From assembly GCA_002118135.1 (NCBI GenBank), contig BDIU01000123.1:248001-312000 (forward strand): a stretch of 64,000 nucleotides of DNA. Direction: 5' to 3'. The notes under the pieces were generated by a model. That model was not told where the DNA came from. It worked only from the letters and a program-made list of their open reading frames with translations, and did not search any database. This document shows positions 52,401 through 63,666 of this stretch, in pieces (the stretch's first letter is position 1; each line of letters starts with the position of its first letter). A program made the position numbers and the translations under genes. This DNA is from Trebouxia sp. TZW2008. Lineage: Eukaryota > Chlorophyta > Trebouxiophyceae > Trebouxiales > Trebouxiaceae.

Positions 52401-54221
52401 GACCCTGCATCAGTCAGGGGACACTGTAACAGCTGACCATGCATATGTGCGTGCAGATGGCAGAAGGCGGTGCTCATTGTGGCTGCTGACATGCCCCATT
52501 GGGCGGCGCCATAGAAAACAAACAGTATGAGTCTCACAGCAGATACATGCTACTCCTGTGACTTCTAAGGCTAAAGCTTTATAACAGTGCACAGGCAGTT
52601 TAGCAGCTGACTGAGCCCATATGCATGCCGGCGGCAGGATGTTGTGACCATTGTGACAGCTGACTTGCGCCACTGGGCAACACTACTAAAGGCAGTCAGC
52701 ACAAGTCTGCTGCATTGCTCACGCTTCTTGTCTGGGGCCACTGGCACAGCTGACTGTGCCCATGTGCATGCACTCGACTTTCAATACTTGAGGAATACAC
52801 ATTCTTAGTGTGATGCCCAAAAAGCTGGCCTGGTGCAATAGGGATGGTGCCACACATGTCAAGCACTTGTGCCGACACATGTAAGAACTGATGTTCTTAC
52901 ATACAGGTGGCAGGATGTCGTGACCATTGTGGCAGCTGACATGCGCCATTGGGCAGCCCCACAGAAAGCAGACATATTGGTCAGCGAGCTACTTGGGTCT
53001 TTTGGGGACAACGAGCTGTCTCCAGAGTGTTTAGATGGGGCTCAACAGTTTCTGAAAGAGGGGGGCGTCAGCATCCCACAGTCCTATACAAGCTTCCTGC
53101 AACCTATCACTACTGCAAAGCTGTGGAACGATGTCAAGGTGTGCTGCTATCTTGCAGTTCTGAGCCAGCCTTGCTCATAAGTCATGCCCGTGTTTGCTTT
53201 GAACATGTGTTTGTGCATGCCTGTGCAACAAAGGCCCAATTGGGCGCAGCAGTTTCTGAAAAAGGGAGGTGTCAGCATCCTGCAGTCCTATACTAGCTTC
53301 CTGCAACCTGTTACTACTGCAAAGCTATGGACTGATGTCAAGGTGTGCTGCTGTCTTGCATGTCTGAGCCAGCCTTGCTCATAAGTCACTGCATGTCTAC
53401 GCAAAGTTTCGGTTGGCAGTGCTCAGCGTTTGCTGAAGATTAGGGGTGTCAGCATTCCACAGTCCTGCAGTAGCTTCCTGCAACCAGAGGTTATTGCAAA
53501 GCCGTAAAATGACGTTAAGTGGGCTGCTCCCGCATTTGAAACATTATTAGCACTACCTGATCCCACTTCTGCTTGTCTGCAGCATATTACTGCTGCCAAG
53601 CTGTGAAGTGTTGTCACCGCTTGCTTGAGCCAAGAGTTGTGACCCATTTGGAGCTCGACCCTCACTTGGGCAACTCACACCTTTGCTGATGCAATTGCTG
53701 CACACTTTTGCACAGGATGTAGTCTCTACAGTGGCTTCTGATGCTGCGACCTGTGACCTGTTTTCTTGACGCAGGCGTATGATGATCTGGAGCATTTTGA
53801 GACCCCGTTTGTGGCAAAATTCCATCGTTTCACTTCCTTGGCAGAACCTCAGGCTGTGTTCACCTTCCATCATCCCAACAAATCCCAAGACATTGACAAC
53901 TCACGCTACTGCCACCTTACATTTGAGGCTGCTGCACATGCCTGCATCTGCCACGGCTTTGCAGGCTACTTTGATGCTGTGCTGTATAAGGATGTACACC
54001 TGAGCATATTGCCATCAACTCACACTCCCAACATGTTCAGCTGGTTCCCGATTTATTTCCCAATTCAGCAGCCAGTTCAGATTCTAGCAGACCAGCATTT
54101 AGAGCTGGATATCTGGCGGTGTGGTGCAAATCACAAGGTGTGGTATGAGTGGTGTGTGACACAGCCGCAGTACTATAGCATACATAACCCAAATGGTAGA
54201 TCGTACTCGGTAGGCTTGTAG
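46447..54221 (+). CDS. PRMT5: Protein arginine N-methyltransferase 5 (type II)
   Basis: Makes symmetric dimethylarginine on Sm proteins and histones. Exons: 46447-46593, 46960-47139, 48053-48242, 48482-48738, 49430-49708, 51202-51399, 51726-51820, 52907-53138, 53775-54221. Phases agree and total 674 residues, slightly longer than usual because of a Pro/Gln-rich insert in the fifth exon. The N-terminal barrel is followed by [11 protein letters not shown], whose Phe is the type II hallmark; the SAM-binding [10 protein letters not shown]; the YAVEKN-like [10 protein letters not shown]; the double-E loop [19 protein letters not shown]; and the beta-barrel ending NGRSYSVGL. The start is the first in-frame Met; the family often has a few more N-terminal residues, so an upstream exon is possible. 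Six of the nine exons are flanked by ghost copies. Confidence 0.96.
47583..47920 (+). repeat. Ghost copies of PRMT5 exon 3 acceptor edge
   Basis: Copies of the intron end and first codons of the exon starting at 48053 (CTTGACACATG... to the GGTGATGGGTGGG-like start) lie with equivalent starts near 47668 and 47884, plus a fragment at 47583-47605. The copies diverge soon after the acceptor. Confidence 0.75.
48320..48440 (+). repeat. Ghost copy of PRMT5 exon 4 acceptor edge
   Basis: The block from the TGAGTGGAG motif through the LGSG-equivalent codons recurs about 100 bp upstream of the real exon at 48482. The copy lacks the first bases of the real acceptor. Confidence 0.8.
48785..48905 (+). 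repeat. Ghost copy of PRMT5 exon 4 end with donor
   Basis: The last 35 or so codons of the exon ending at 48738 ([19 protein letters not shown] region) and an AGGT donor recur 162 bp downstream with high similarity. Confidence 0.9.
49285..49390 (+). repeat. Ghost copy of PRMT5 exon 5 acceptor edge
   Basis: The acceptor and first 28 or so codons of the exon starting at 49430 recur 133 bp upstream with a few changes and frame breaks. Confidence 0.88.
49770..49820 (+). repeat. Ghost copy of PRMT5 exon 5 end
   Basis: The [11 protein letters not shown] codons and donor side recur about 105 bp downstream of the real exon end at 49708. Confidence 0.8.
50278..51175 (+). repeat. Six-copy ghost array of PRMT5 exon 6
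   Basis: Six direct copies of the acceptor and first 40 or so codons of the exon starting at 51202 precede it. Copies begin near 50282, 50445, 50607, 50764, 50922 and 51062 (the last truncated at its start). Spacings are about 163, 162, 157, 158 and 140. Several carry in-frame stops (for example TAA near 50690 and TGA near 50873), and none reaches the GAGRGP motif. Only the seventh, real copy continues to a donor. Confidence 0.95.
52440..52700 (+). repeat. Ghost copies of PRMT5 exon 8 acceptor edge
   Basis: Two copies of the first 17 or so codons of the exon starting at 52907 ([15 protein letters not shown] region) lie near 52457-52510 and 52630-52690. Confidence 0.85.
53245..53620 (+). repeat. 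Ghost copies of PRMT5 exon 8 end with donor
   Basis: The end of the exon 52907-53138 ([21 protein letters not shown] region) and its donor recur at 53247-53350 and, more decayed with a stop, at 53425-53520, with a fragment near 53578-53615. Confidence 0.9.
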
Positions 54222-56177
54222 CCCTTTCCTTTTTGGCCAAGCTAGGTGTAAGAGCTCCTCAGAGGGTTGCAAATTTGCATTTGTGCACATAATTTTGAAG
54301 GGTCTTTCACAACTCTGACATTATATTTTGCCAAAAAAAGACACAAATGCACAAGCTGAATTTGAGGGCTATACCACAATTGGAGACCTTGCACGCAGGC
54401 GCTTCAAGAAAAATTCCGCGTGCTTTGTTGACTTGCTGGGTCACCGTTATATGTAATCAGCGAGTCCTGCAAAGACTGCGCAACAGTACCTGCCATGGCT
54501 GCTGGACATTGTGATCTGACCAGGAGGCGAGGTGAGGTGGCTTCTGTCAGTCCTCGAGCAAGCTGCCGGCTACCTTGACTCATGAGCATCAGTCCAGCCA
54601 ATGTGCAGCTCGACCATTTCTGGTTTTGACGTACAGACTACATGCCGGCAGCGGTTTTGCTGCACACAGCAGACACTGACGGCAGTCTCCTGGGATTGGC
54701 TGACGAGCTTGGTGTTGCGTGTCAAGAGCTGCCTTCTTCAGGAGTACTCAGGGAGTCAGTTCGGCCATTCTGGGACTTAGGTGACCGGCTCCCTGGTTCA
54801 ACAGCTGCTGAATGTTTGGACAATTCAAGTCAACACAATTCGTTTTTGCTTCCTTGCAGTGTCTACATTCAAAATCTTTTATATCACAAAAGAGGCTGGA
54901 AAGATTCTGAGGCATGTCCCAGTCCTGTGTCGTCGTATGATTAGTCAGGGCACCTTCTGCCTGGTTGACAACAATACCTTTGAAGGCTTGGAGCCCCACA
55001 GCCATAAGCTGTCCACCTGCCACCACAGGCTATAACAAACAGTGAAAGACAGGGTAGACTCGACCAGCATCAGCAGTATGCAGTCCTCCTTCTGCAGCAA
55101 CTGTGGAATTGGTAAGAGAATTCAATAAGCTGTTACTGACGCTGACGGCTGAGCGGGACAATCTAATACTGAGCTGGCGCTATGCAATCTGAGGGCTTTC
55201 TGGACCTGAGATAAGAGCCAGTTATCTCGATTGCTGTTAGATTGGTAAGCTATGCAAACATCGTGTTTTACCTGTTTGGCCTGCTAATGCACTGCGTGGT
55301 GCACAAGTTTTCTCCGCTGAAGGATGCACTTTCAACAAGCAAACACATGCAAGCTGTCACTTGCAAAGTAAACTAAGTAATCAAGCTCATCAAGCATTGC
55401 CCCAGACTTCGTCTTTTGTGGATTGTTTCATGGCATATCTGATTTACAGCAGCAAGTTTTGACAAATCTGGTGCTTGCTTCAGGCGCCATCAGTCTGAGT
55501 GATGATGCCAGCAATGCAAAATACTTCTTGATGAATTTCAGCCTGCAAGCAAGCCGAGAGTGTCAGCTTTGAGGATGGCTCGTGCAGGGCAACAATGCAT
55601 CAGAGAAATCGCCAGCCGGCAGGCTTTGATGTGTTGCTTCAAATCCAGACTCAACCGTGATCTTTGGCCTCATGTACAATGTGTTCAAACAGTGCAATCA
55701 CTACTGCAATGACGGCATGGCTGATCTGCAAATTTACTGCTCAGATTGGCATGGCACTATGGACACATGGAGGCAAAAGCAAGTAATGAGGGGGTGTGCA
55801 TTTTCTCAACTTCAGGAGCAATGCCTTGTGCATGCAGGAGCCATGTAAATACGTTCTCAAGCCATGCATTGTCAAGCCGTGCAGCACTGAAATGCGTGAG
55901 CTGAATCTCGAGACTGTGATGTAGTATGCTCCCAAAGAGCAGCGCAAATTGTCTGCAAAGCAGTATGTTTCGCACAGGGTCACCTTGCAAGATGTGCAAG
56001 TCGCCATGGCAAATGCGTCTGCAACCCTGCGAAGCGGTGATCGAAGTTGGTGATTTTGACGTTTGACCCGTTGATGTCGGATCATATGCGGTGACGCGCC
56101 CGGTCGTTGTGCAGCATCACAGTGTTTTTAGGGACCGCGAACGCTTCTGATGGCTGTCCCAGGCTGAGAACGCTGCG
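54222..56177. other. Intergenic region between PRMT5 and polyol dehydrogenase
   Basis: Nearly 2 kb. A TGTAA at 54247-54251, 26 bases past the PRMT5 stop, and another near 54451 are polyadenylation candidates. Apart from one possible small gene (54642-55035) I see no supported coding sequence. Confidence 0.4.
54642..55035 (+). CDS. Possible small unrecognised gene
   Basis: A frame from 54642 (MPAAVLLHTADTDGSLL) can end at a donor near 54779 and join, after a TTGCAG acceptor near 54860, the frame that stops at 55035. The codons are not low-complexity and the splice sites look acceptable. I recognise no family, and an overlapping minus-strand frame is equally open. This is a weak candidate. Confidence 0.2.
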
Positions 56178-59100
56178 ATGCTGTCGCGGACGCGTCCAAG
56201 GTTGACGCAGCTCACAGCGCTGGCTGGGCGTGCGCTCAGCAGCTTACCGGCACCATTGGACCCCCAACATACCTGGCATAATAAAGCGGCTGTGTTGTAC
56301 GGCGCAAATGATTTGCGGCTTGAGGACTTTCCGATAGCTGATCAAGTTGCACCTGGCTCGGTCCGGGTGGCAATGCGCAGCGTCGGAATCTGTGGCTCGG
56401 ATGTGCACTTTCTCAAGCATGTGCGTACTCTAGAGTAGCTGTTTCGCCCTTCTGCGTCCAAAGCGAACCCTTGATATCGGTATCTTCTGGGGTGTCGCTG
56501 GGGTTTATTCTGCAAGCATGCTGTGCACGCCCAGACTTTGAGTCAATACGGTGTGCCTGCTCTGCAGGCTCGTTTGGGACCGTTCGTGGTGAAGGCACCG
56601 ATGGTAATTGGTCACGAGTGTGCAGGGTAAGTGTTGTGGTCTTAAAGTCAAGGTACAGCCGTCAGCAAGTCGCACCTGTTGACTCCTGACCTTGTATAGG
56701 GAGGTTGTAGAGCTTGGAGAGGGCGTAGACAGCTTGCAGTTGGGCGACAGGGTAGCCCTGGAGCCTGGCATACCATGCTGGAGCTACAAAATGTCCAGGT
56801 GACAATCATGTTATCCATCAATCATGTCTTGGTCTTAATCAAATTTCTGCAACAGAAACTGCTTGAGAAATCAACAGAAGCTTTCTGTTCTGGCAGTGCA
56901 AGCTGCCATGCGCCGACTTTGTCAAGTGCACAGCCATGCACATGTCAGTGATCAAACAGGTGTTCTCAAGGCGGTTTTAGGTTTGACTTTTAAGCTGTTG
57001 ACATTGAAGATGTTACCTGAAACACTAAGTCTTGTAAACGAGCATCTGAGATGCACAGGGCTGCTACCACGCATATCCTGATGTCACTTTTGATGCCAGC
57101 GGTAGATTCTTTGCTCATGCACGCAGGCATACATTCAAAAAACTCTACTTGGACACCGTTGTCTTTGAGACATTGCCTGCAAGCCAAACTATGCATGCAG
57201 GCAGGGGCGATACAACCTGGATCCCAATGTGAAGTTCTTTGCAGTGCCACCAGTGCATGGCTCCCTGGCCCGCTTTGTGGACCATCCCGCAGACTTCTGC
57301 TTCAGACTTCCAACCTCTCTGACCTATGAGCAGGGCGCTATGGTAGAGCCCCTCAGCTGTGGAGGTTTGGCCTCCCCTTGACTATGCTGTCTTCGTCAAG
57401 CCTGATCATGTTGCTTACTGAGATCTGATCCGATGCTCATACCTGATTGTGGCACAAGTTTGTGTTGGCATGCCTGGCTCCCAGAAGCAGCCTTGAGAAG
57501 GCTTGGTATATGTGATCTTGATGTTGGGGTCTAGGTGACAGCATGGTCTAGGGTTTGAGGGTGTACTGGTGTCTTGCATGAGTATGTTTTGAGGTCCGTT
57601 GTGAATGGATGCCAGGATCCAGCGCAACCCCCAATTCCATTCTCAACATCGTCATCAATAACAACATGCTGCCTGGCAAGGTCTGATGATCCTAGTCTTG
57701 CCAAAAATGCTAAACGCTGCCGTGATCAGCAAGCTTTTGTCTGCTGCAGGATGCTGACTGAGCCATGTGTAATGACCTGTGAGAAAGCATGCAAACCATT
57801 CAACTTGCCATTGTCACTGTTCACTTGCTTTTGACAATAGTCGAGGCTGTGTACATGACACTAGCGTCTGCAACATGCTGCAATGCATGTAGTGTTTGCA
57901 TTGTTGAGAGGTGAGAGCTCAGTACTGGCATCCCACCTGATTCTGCACGCCTCCAAACTCAGCTGCGGTAAGGAGCTTGTGGTTGTGTCAATCATGGCAG
58001 CACAAGTGACTGTCCTTGTCTGTGCTCAAGAGCAAGCGCAGCGCCTTTCCTGCTTACACTTACAGCATATCATTTACACAAATTATTGACCGCTGAGCAA
58101 ATGTCCACCTCAGCAAGTGAAAGCTGACATGAACTGGAAAGATTTGCTCCTTTCCACAGCTGACTGTTACACTGCTGAATTTCTTTGCTTGGTTTCTTTT
58201 CAGCTTAGTGTTTCAATGTTTGCAGAATAAGTGCAGTGAGTTTCACTTATATTGTTTGAATGTGCAGTGCATGCCTGCAAGAGGGCTGAGGTGGGGCCAG
58301 GGAAGAAGGTAGCCATCCTAGGGGCAGGGCCAATAGGTAAGAGCCCTGATTCAATGTATATGGCCCTGTTGTCAATAGACAAATGACCCTGCCATCTTAG
58401 GGCAAGTCCAATTTGGGAACCCTCTTACTTTCTGCGTGTGGCTGATTGCTAGATCTTGAAGACTTGATTTTTGCACAAGAGCAACTGTCAAGATGACTGT
58501 CATTGAAAATACACTTCCAGTGGTTGTGGCCACAACATATCATTGACGCAGGTAGCAGTTCATACTCATCTCATTGCTGAAGTACATGTATGATAGATAA
58601 TCATTGCCACAATATATTTGATGCATCAAAATGTGTTGTTGTATGCTGACAAATTGAGTCTACTCTCACACAGGTTTACAGTCAAATTTGATATGATGAT
58701 GTATCAAACAACAGCATAAGTCATGTGACTGTTACAGATACCATACAACAGTCCGACTGTCAGTATACTTGCATGCCCAATTGATTTATGCATGCAAGAC
58801 TGATGGCGCTTGCAGCAGCCAAAGCATTTGCTGCCAGTACAGTAGCTATCACAGACATCAGGCCAGGCAACCTTCCAGTTCCCTTGACCTTAGGAGCAGA
58901 TCACGCAGTCCCAGGCCATCAGCCCAGAAGACACTGTCCAAGCGCTAAGGGATGTTTATCCCATTGTCACTTTACATCCAAAGTCAGGCTTGTGATGTGT
59001 ACAGGTCTGATGGCGCTTGCAGCAGCCAAAGCGTTTGCTGCCAGCACTGTCGCTATCACAGACATCAGGCCAGGCAACCTTCCAGTCGCCTTGACCTTAG

Positions 59101-62100
59101 GAGCAGACCACGCCTTGGATCAATCCAAGGCCACAAGCGCAAATGATACTATTAGGGCGCTAAGGGGCGTGTTTCCTGAAGGCCCAGATATTGTTATTGA
59201 CTGCGTTGGTTTCAGCAATACCATCATGGTGAGGATAAAGCTTGTGAGTTTTGGCCACTGTGAGAGACTCATATGGACTTTTCAGATAACAGATTTGAAC
59301 CTCATCAAATCAAATGGGCGTTCAGGAAGTCATGGTACGTCTGCGACTTCTGGAAACCTGCAGCAAAATCTATGACTACAATGTGTGTTGTGCTGCTTTG
59401 TCATCAGGGTGAGGATGTGGCTTGTGGCATGCAATCCCTGGCTTATTGATTCTGGGTAAAGCTGCGCTCGGATCTACAGCTAGACAGCGTACTGTACTGC
59501 TGTGGTCCCTGGCAGCAGATTTGACTGTGGTGGGCCAGTAGTGGAAGATGATACGGTACAAACCTGAAGTGTCAGCAGCAGAGAGCAACTGAAATGCAAT
59601 CAGGACGTTCTCATGAGCAAAGTGTGATGTTTGTGCAGCATTGCTGCAGGCAAGGTGATGCAGGCTGCGTTTGGAGTAAGAAGTGACTCCTGGATGCAGT
59701 GCAAACCTGTCAATAGCGTAGAGTGCAGTTTGAGCTGCTGAGATCTGAAGTGCACTGCTACAGACTGCACTGGAGGTGGTAGCGCCGGGAGGGAAGGTGG
59801 TTCACGTGCGCCTGCAGCGTCATCTAAATTCACCTTGAAGTAAAGACCCCTCTCTGTAGCCAAGACCAATCTTTGCGCCGCTGTAGACTGCACTAGATGT
59901 TGTAGTGCCAACAGACAAGCTGGTGCAGACTATCGTTGTCAAAGTGGCTCCTGAAATGCAGTAGATACTGTGTCTCCCAGTATGAACCTGACGGGACCCC
60001 AGATAGAGACTGTGAGCAGACTTTGTTCCAGTGACCAAGTTTGAGTGTCTATCAATTCTGAGCTGTGTTTCTGCAGACTGCACTGGAGGTGGTAGCGCCA
60101 GGAGGAAAGGTGGTACACGCGGGCCTGGGGGCCGACACCTGCTGCATGCCCTCCATGCAAGCAGTCCTCCTACAGTGTTACAAAAGGACATGCGGATCAT
60201 CACCAAAACCTTCTCATCAACATCGGGCGACCTTTGAGATCTGATGCTGCAGACTGCACTGGAGGTGGTAGCGCCAGGAGCCAAGGTGGTGTAGGCTGCG
60301 CCAGTCACCCACGATGTCTCAAGCTTTGCACATGACGCTGTGCCTCCCATAAGAGATTGTGAAGAGACCCCCTGCATGGCCCACAAGAGCCCATATTTCT
60401 AATGGAGCGTCCTGCTGAATACATATCAAGTAGTGCAGAACATACTAGGTGTGGTAGCTCCACTACAGCCTGTTTTTTCAGTGGGAACTGCGCTGAATGT
60501 GTTTCAACTGCTGTAGACTGCACTGGAGGTGGTAGCGCCAGGAGGGAAGGTGGTTCAGGTGGGCCTGGGTGCTGATACCTGCTGCATGCCCTCCATGCAA
60601 GCAGTCTTCAAGGAGGTACACTTCACGGGCAGCTGGAGATACACCAACACAGTAAGCACTTCTGCTACGCCCTTCTTATCACCAACGCTCAAGGTCATGT
60701 GGTCTGGTTAAGTCTCAGGTCCAGAGCCTCCATGCAAGCAGTCTTAAGAAAGTGAACTTTGCTGGCAGCTGGAGATACACCAACAAAGTAAGCACCTCTG
60801 TTGCTTCACCGGGTCACATCCTTCAGCGTGCAGTTTCCATTGGCATGTCAACAGCGCATGATGCTCAACAGGTGACACTTTCAAGGTTCTGCGTGTGCTA
60901 GCAAACTGTGACAAGCTAGCGCTTGTAACATAGTGAATACCAGAGAAAGGGAGTGTCAAGATAACACTGATGGTTGATGATCAGCAGATGTAATCCTGAA
61001 GTGATGAGTAATGAAGAAGAGCATTGTCAGCTTGTGTAAATGTATGATTGCATGATGATGTAGTGATGGTGACCTGTCACAGAAACCGGGTCTGGCACAT
61101 ATATGAGAGTGAGATTTGCTGGAGACTTTTACTCAACCAAAAGAACTAACCTGTACCTGGAAAAGGGTCTCTCATCTCTTTGTAAATCCAATGAAAGCTG
61201 TTTTGTTTGAATTGCATGCAGACAGCATGACACTTGCTGAGCCAGAATGTGAAAAGGGGCCAAATAGTGCATGCCTGCTGACAGCAACTCATCTGTAAGT
61301 GTAACAGCTGCGTGCGTTACAATACCAGTCCTAGGTTGCAACCTCCTTTTAGGAGTTACGAACCGGCATATAGGCTCTGCAATCAACGCCACTTGGGTGA
61401 TTTCCATACAATTTTCTTGCGTATAGACTCAGCTCCGTTATAGCATGACTGATACAAACAAGCATGCCTCTTGCAACATAACACACTGCAGCCTAAAAGT
61501 CAGCTAACAGTGTTGTGCAAAATGCTTGCTGAGCTCTGTTGCCTCTATATTCTGCAGCCTGTGACGTCACTTGGGCATGAGAGTATCTGTGAACCCACTT
61601 ACACCTAAGCTGATGCGTATGCTGCACGATTCTGCACAGAATATAGTTTTTACAGTTGCGCATATCGTGCAGCCTTTACCAGACTGCTTCGGCATGCCTG
61701 CATGTTTGTCATGACATGCTGACGCGTCTCTCAGTCGTAATCTGTCCACTCGCCCACACTGACTACAATGAACGAAGACAAATAAAGCAGACAAGATAAG
61801 CAGCAGTGCCCCTGCAGAAATGTACAGAGGTCAATACAAGAGTAAAGCAAACTGATGCTGATGCTGATGCTGCTGCTGATGCTGATGCTGATGTTATGTA
61901 TTGCTGGTTTGCAGTTCCCGCTGTGTCTGAGCCTTTTGGAGGAAGGCACAATAACATGCAGCTGTGATTGCTATGGCATTTTTACATTGTGTTTGCTGGC
62001 TTGCAGTTTCTGCTGTGTCTGAGCCTTTGGAAAGAAGGCAAACTACCATGCAGTTATTGAGTGACTGCTATGGCATTTTTACATTGTTTGTGCTGGCATG

Positions 62101-62262
62101 CAGTTTCCGCTGTGCCTGAGCCTTTTGGAGGAAGGCAAGATACAGACTGAGCCCCTGATAACCCACAGACTGGGCTTTTCAGAAGCAGAAATTCTAAAAG
62201 GTTTCCAGTTGGCTGGTGATGCTGCCAAATCAGGTGCCATCAAAGTTATGTTCAGTTGGTGA
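56178..62262 (+). CDS. SDH: Sorbitol (L-iditol/polyol) dehydrogenase, MDR family
   Basis: A zinc, NAD-dependent polyol dehydrogenase interconverting sorbitol-type polyols and ketoses. Exons: 56178-56420, 56568-56626, 56700-56798, 57201-57364, 58268-58336, 59005-59228, 60517-60651, 62104-62262. Phases agree and give 383 residues. An Arg/Ser-rich leader (MLSRTRPRLTQLTALAGRAL) suggests import into mitochondria or plastid. GICGSDVHFLKH and VIGHECAG carry the catalytic zinc ligands Cys and His plus the following Glu. The structural-zinc loop is replaced by PGIPCWSYKMSRQGRYNL, with one Cys left where plant enzymes have several; this part depends on the acceptor chosen at 57201. The Rossmann fold has VAILGAGPIGLMAL and ends an Asp (AITDIRPGN) fitting NAD preference. 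Neighbouring ghost copies surround the last three exons. Confidence 0.94.
58795..58925 (+). repeat. Ghost copy of SDH exon 6 acceptor edge
   Basis: A high-similarity copy of the first 38 or so codons of the exon starting at 59005 (LMALAAAKAFAASTVAITD region) lies about 208 bp upstream and breaks frame after the GADHA codons. Confidence 0.92.
59755..60480 (+). repeat. Ghost array of SDH exon 7 acceptor edge
   Basis: Five copies of the acceptor and start of the exon at 60517 (ALEVVAPGGKVVQVG region) begin near 59764, 59887, 60077, 60253 and 60439. The 60077 copy extends furthest, to the CMPSMQAV codons. Spacing is irregular (about 123-190). Confidence 0.92.
60715..60795 (+). repeat. Ghost copy of SDH exon 7 end with donor
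   Basis: The last 22 or so codons of the exon ending at 60651 (GSWRYTNT region) and its GTAAGCAC donor recur about 137 bp downstream, with a small deletion that shifts frame. Confidence 0.9.
61850..61895. repeat. TGATGC/TGC microsatellite in SDH intron
   Basis: Six or seven copies of TGATGC with one TGCTGC interruption lie in the last intron of the dehydrogenase gene. Confidence 0.85.
61905..62050 (+). repeat. Ghost copies of SDH exon 8 acceptor edge
   Basis: The acceptor and first 13 or so codons of the last exon (PLCLSLLEEGK region, real start 62104) recur near 61912 and 62008, with TGCAG acceptors kept. The intervening ATTTTTACATTGTTTG-type spacer is also copied. Confidence 0.92.
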
Positions 62263-62273
62263 AATATGCTGAC

Positions 62274-62330
62274 TTTGAGCCACAGAATGGGCTTTTCAGA
62301 AGCAGAAATTCTAAAAAGCTGGTCGGACCA
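62274..62330 (+). repeat. Ghost copy inside the SDH 3' end
   Basis: Codons of the last exon (HRLGFSEAEILK region, real copy at 62163-62200) recur just after the stop codon, so this copy is probably in the 3' UTR rather than an intron. Confidence 0.88.
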
Positions 62331-63666
62331 TCTGATTTTCCCAAACAAGAGCTGCTTACTGCTGGTGCTTGTCATATGTGCTCATGAGGTTCATTCCAAG
62401 CCTCAAAGATGAGACTGTAGCTTCCGATGCATTGCTTTGTTTGTCTTTGTTTATTGTAGTCAGTGTTGATGAGTGAACATGTTTACTGAGCAATGCGCCA
62501 GCGTTCCAAGAGGAAGAATGCCTATGTCCTGACATTCTGTGCAGCTTGGTAGTCAGATAGATCAATGCAGTATACAGCTTGTGTTCATTTTGTTTTTGCT
62601 TTGAAAGTATGTATATCGAGGTCAGGCGAGGCTGTGTGGCCAAGTCAAAACGCGTCGGCCTTCAGGCGCCCTTGTCAATACTGCTTTCAACAGACTTGAC
62701 TGCTTTGCTCAGGTACTCCCCTTCACTCTGTGCTGTAGTAAAAGCTTGTTTGTGCCCTGTATCTATAGTACATACTATAGTCTCCACAACGCACAAATGG
62801 CCAAATGTAAGCGGATGTGCATGCCTTGCCAATGAAACACTGCAAATGCAGTCGGTGGCTGAATTTGCAAGTTGAGTTCAAATGCAACTCATGAGCAGGA
62901 GATAGAGAAGCTTGCAGCATATGTGATACCATCATCGATAAGGACCTATGCAGCAATTTCTAGCCATGAGTTGATGTCAGAATGCATATAGCACCTCAGA
63001 AATGCAGGCTGTGACTCACATTGCAAGCTTGCAACTCTTATGATTTGCTTTTGTAGCAGAGGCATTAACGTCAGTAATGAGGACAAATGCGGCCAGGCCG
63101 GTAATTGATCCGTGTGAATACAGCTTAGAACGCAGGCTGTGACGCATATGCTATATGAAATGTTGCCCAAGCACAAAGCAGATTGTATCGCTGCAGCTAA
63201 AAGCTGGGAAGGGAACTGGCAATCATTACATAGAGATCCATCAGCACCTACAGCTTGATTGATGTATCACAGTCTGACTACAACCTGAGCTGTCAAGTCA
63301 TTGGCTCTTGAGTGCAATAATCACGTTTTTCAGGTGAACGAACAATATGATTAAGACTTGAATACTTCACTGATGCTCCAGCAACTTCCTTATTAGTGAT
63401 ACCCTGAGTAACGAGATCACAACAGACAAGCTACCAAGCTGTGGCTCATCTGAAGTGAACTCCAAATGCAAATAGTCATGTCGGCATTCCAGATATGTGT
63501 CCAACCCTGCAACCCATCCTGCTTGACAACCTCCAATATCTGCCACAGCATTATCAAAATTTGATCAAACCAGGTCCAAACAAGCAAGCTGAGCAGCTAG
63601 TCACCAGCAACAGTCAAACTCGACTTTAGATTCCCAGTTAAAAGCAAACTCACACAGTCCACTAGC
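62331..63666. other. Intergenic region downstream of SDH
   Basis: About 1.3 kb between the converging dehydrogenase and the last gene. A TGTAA near 62806 is a possible dehydrogenase polyadenylation site. No gene, RNA or repeat is supported in the rest. Confidence 0.4.

Noticed and set aside
54748..55026. Minus-strand frame of 92 codons downstream of PRMT5
   Set aside because: No family or splice context is recognisable, and it competes with an equally weak plus-strand candidate.
55500..56085. Frames between PRMT5 and the dehydrogenase, including a 114-codon minus-strand frame
   Set aside because: They show no conserved motif, biased composition or consistent splice sites, and are probably chance frames in intergenic DNA.
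62630..62700. tRNA-like A-box sequence (TGGCCAAGTC)
   Set aside because: There is no matching B-box, acceptor stem or anticodon arm; the similarity is limited to a few bases.
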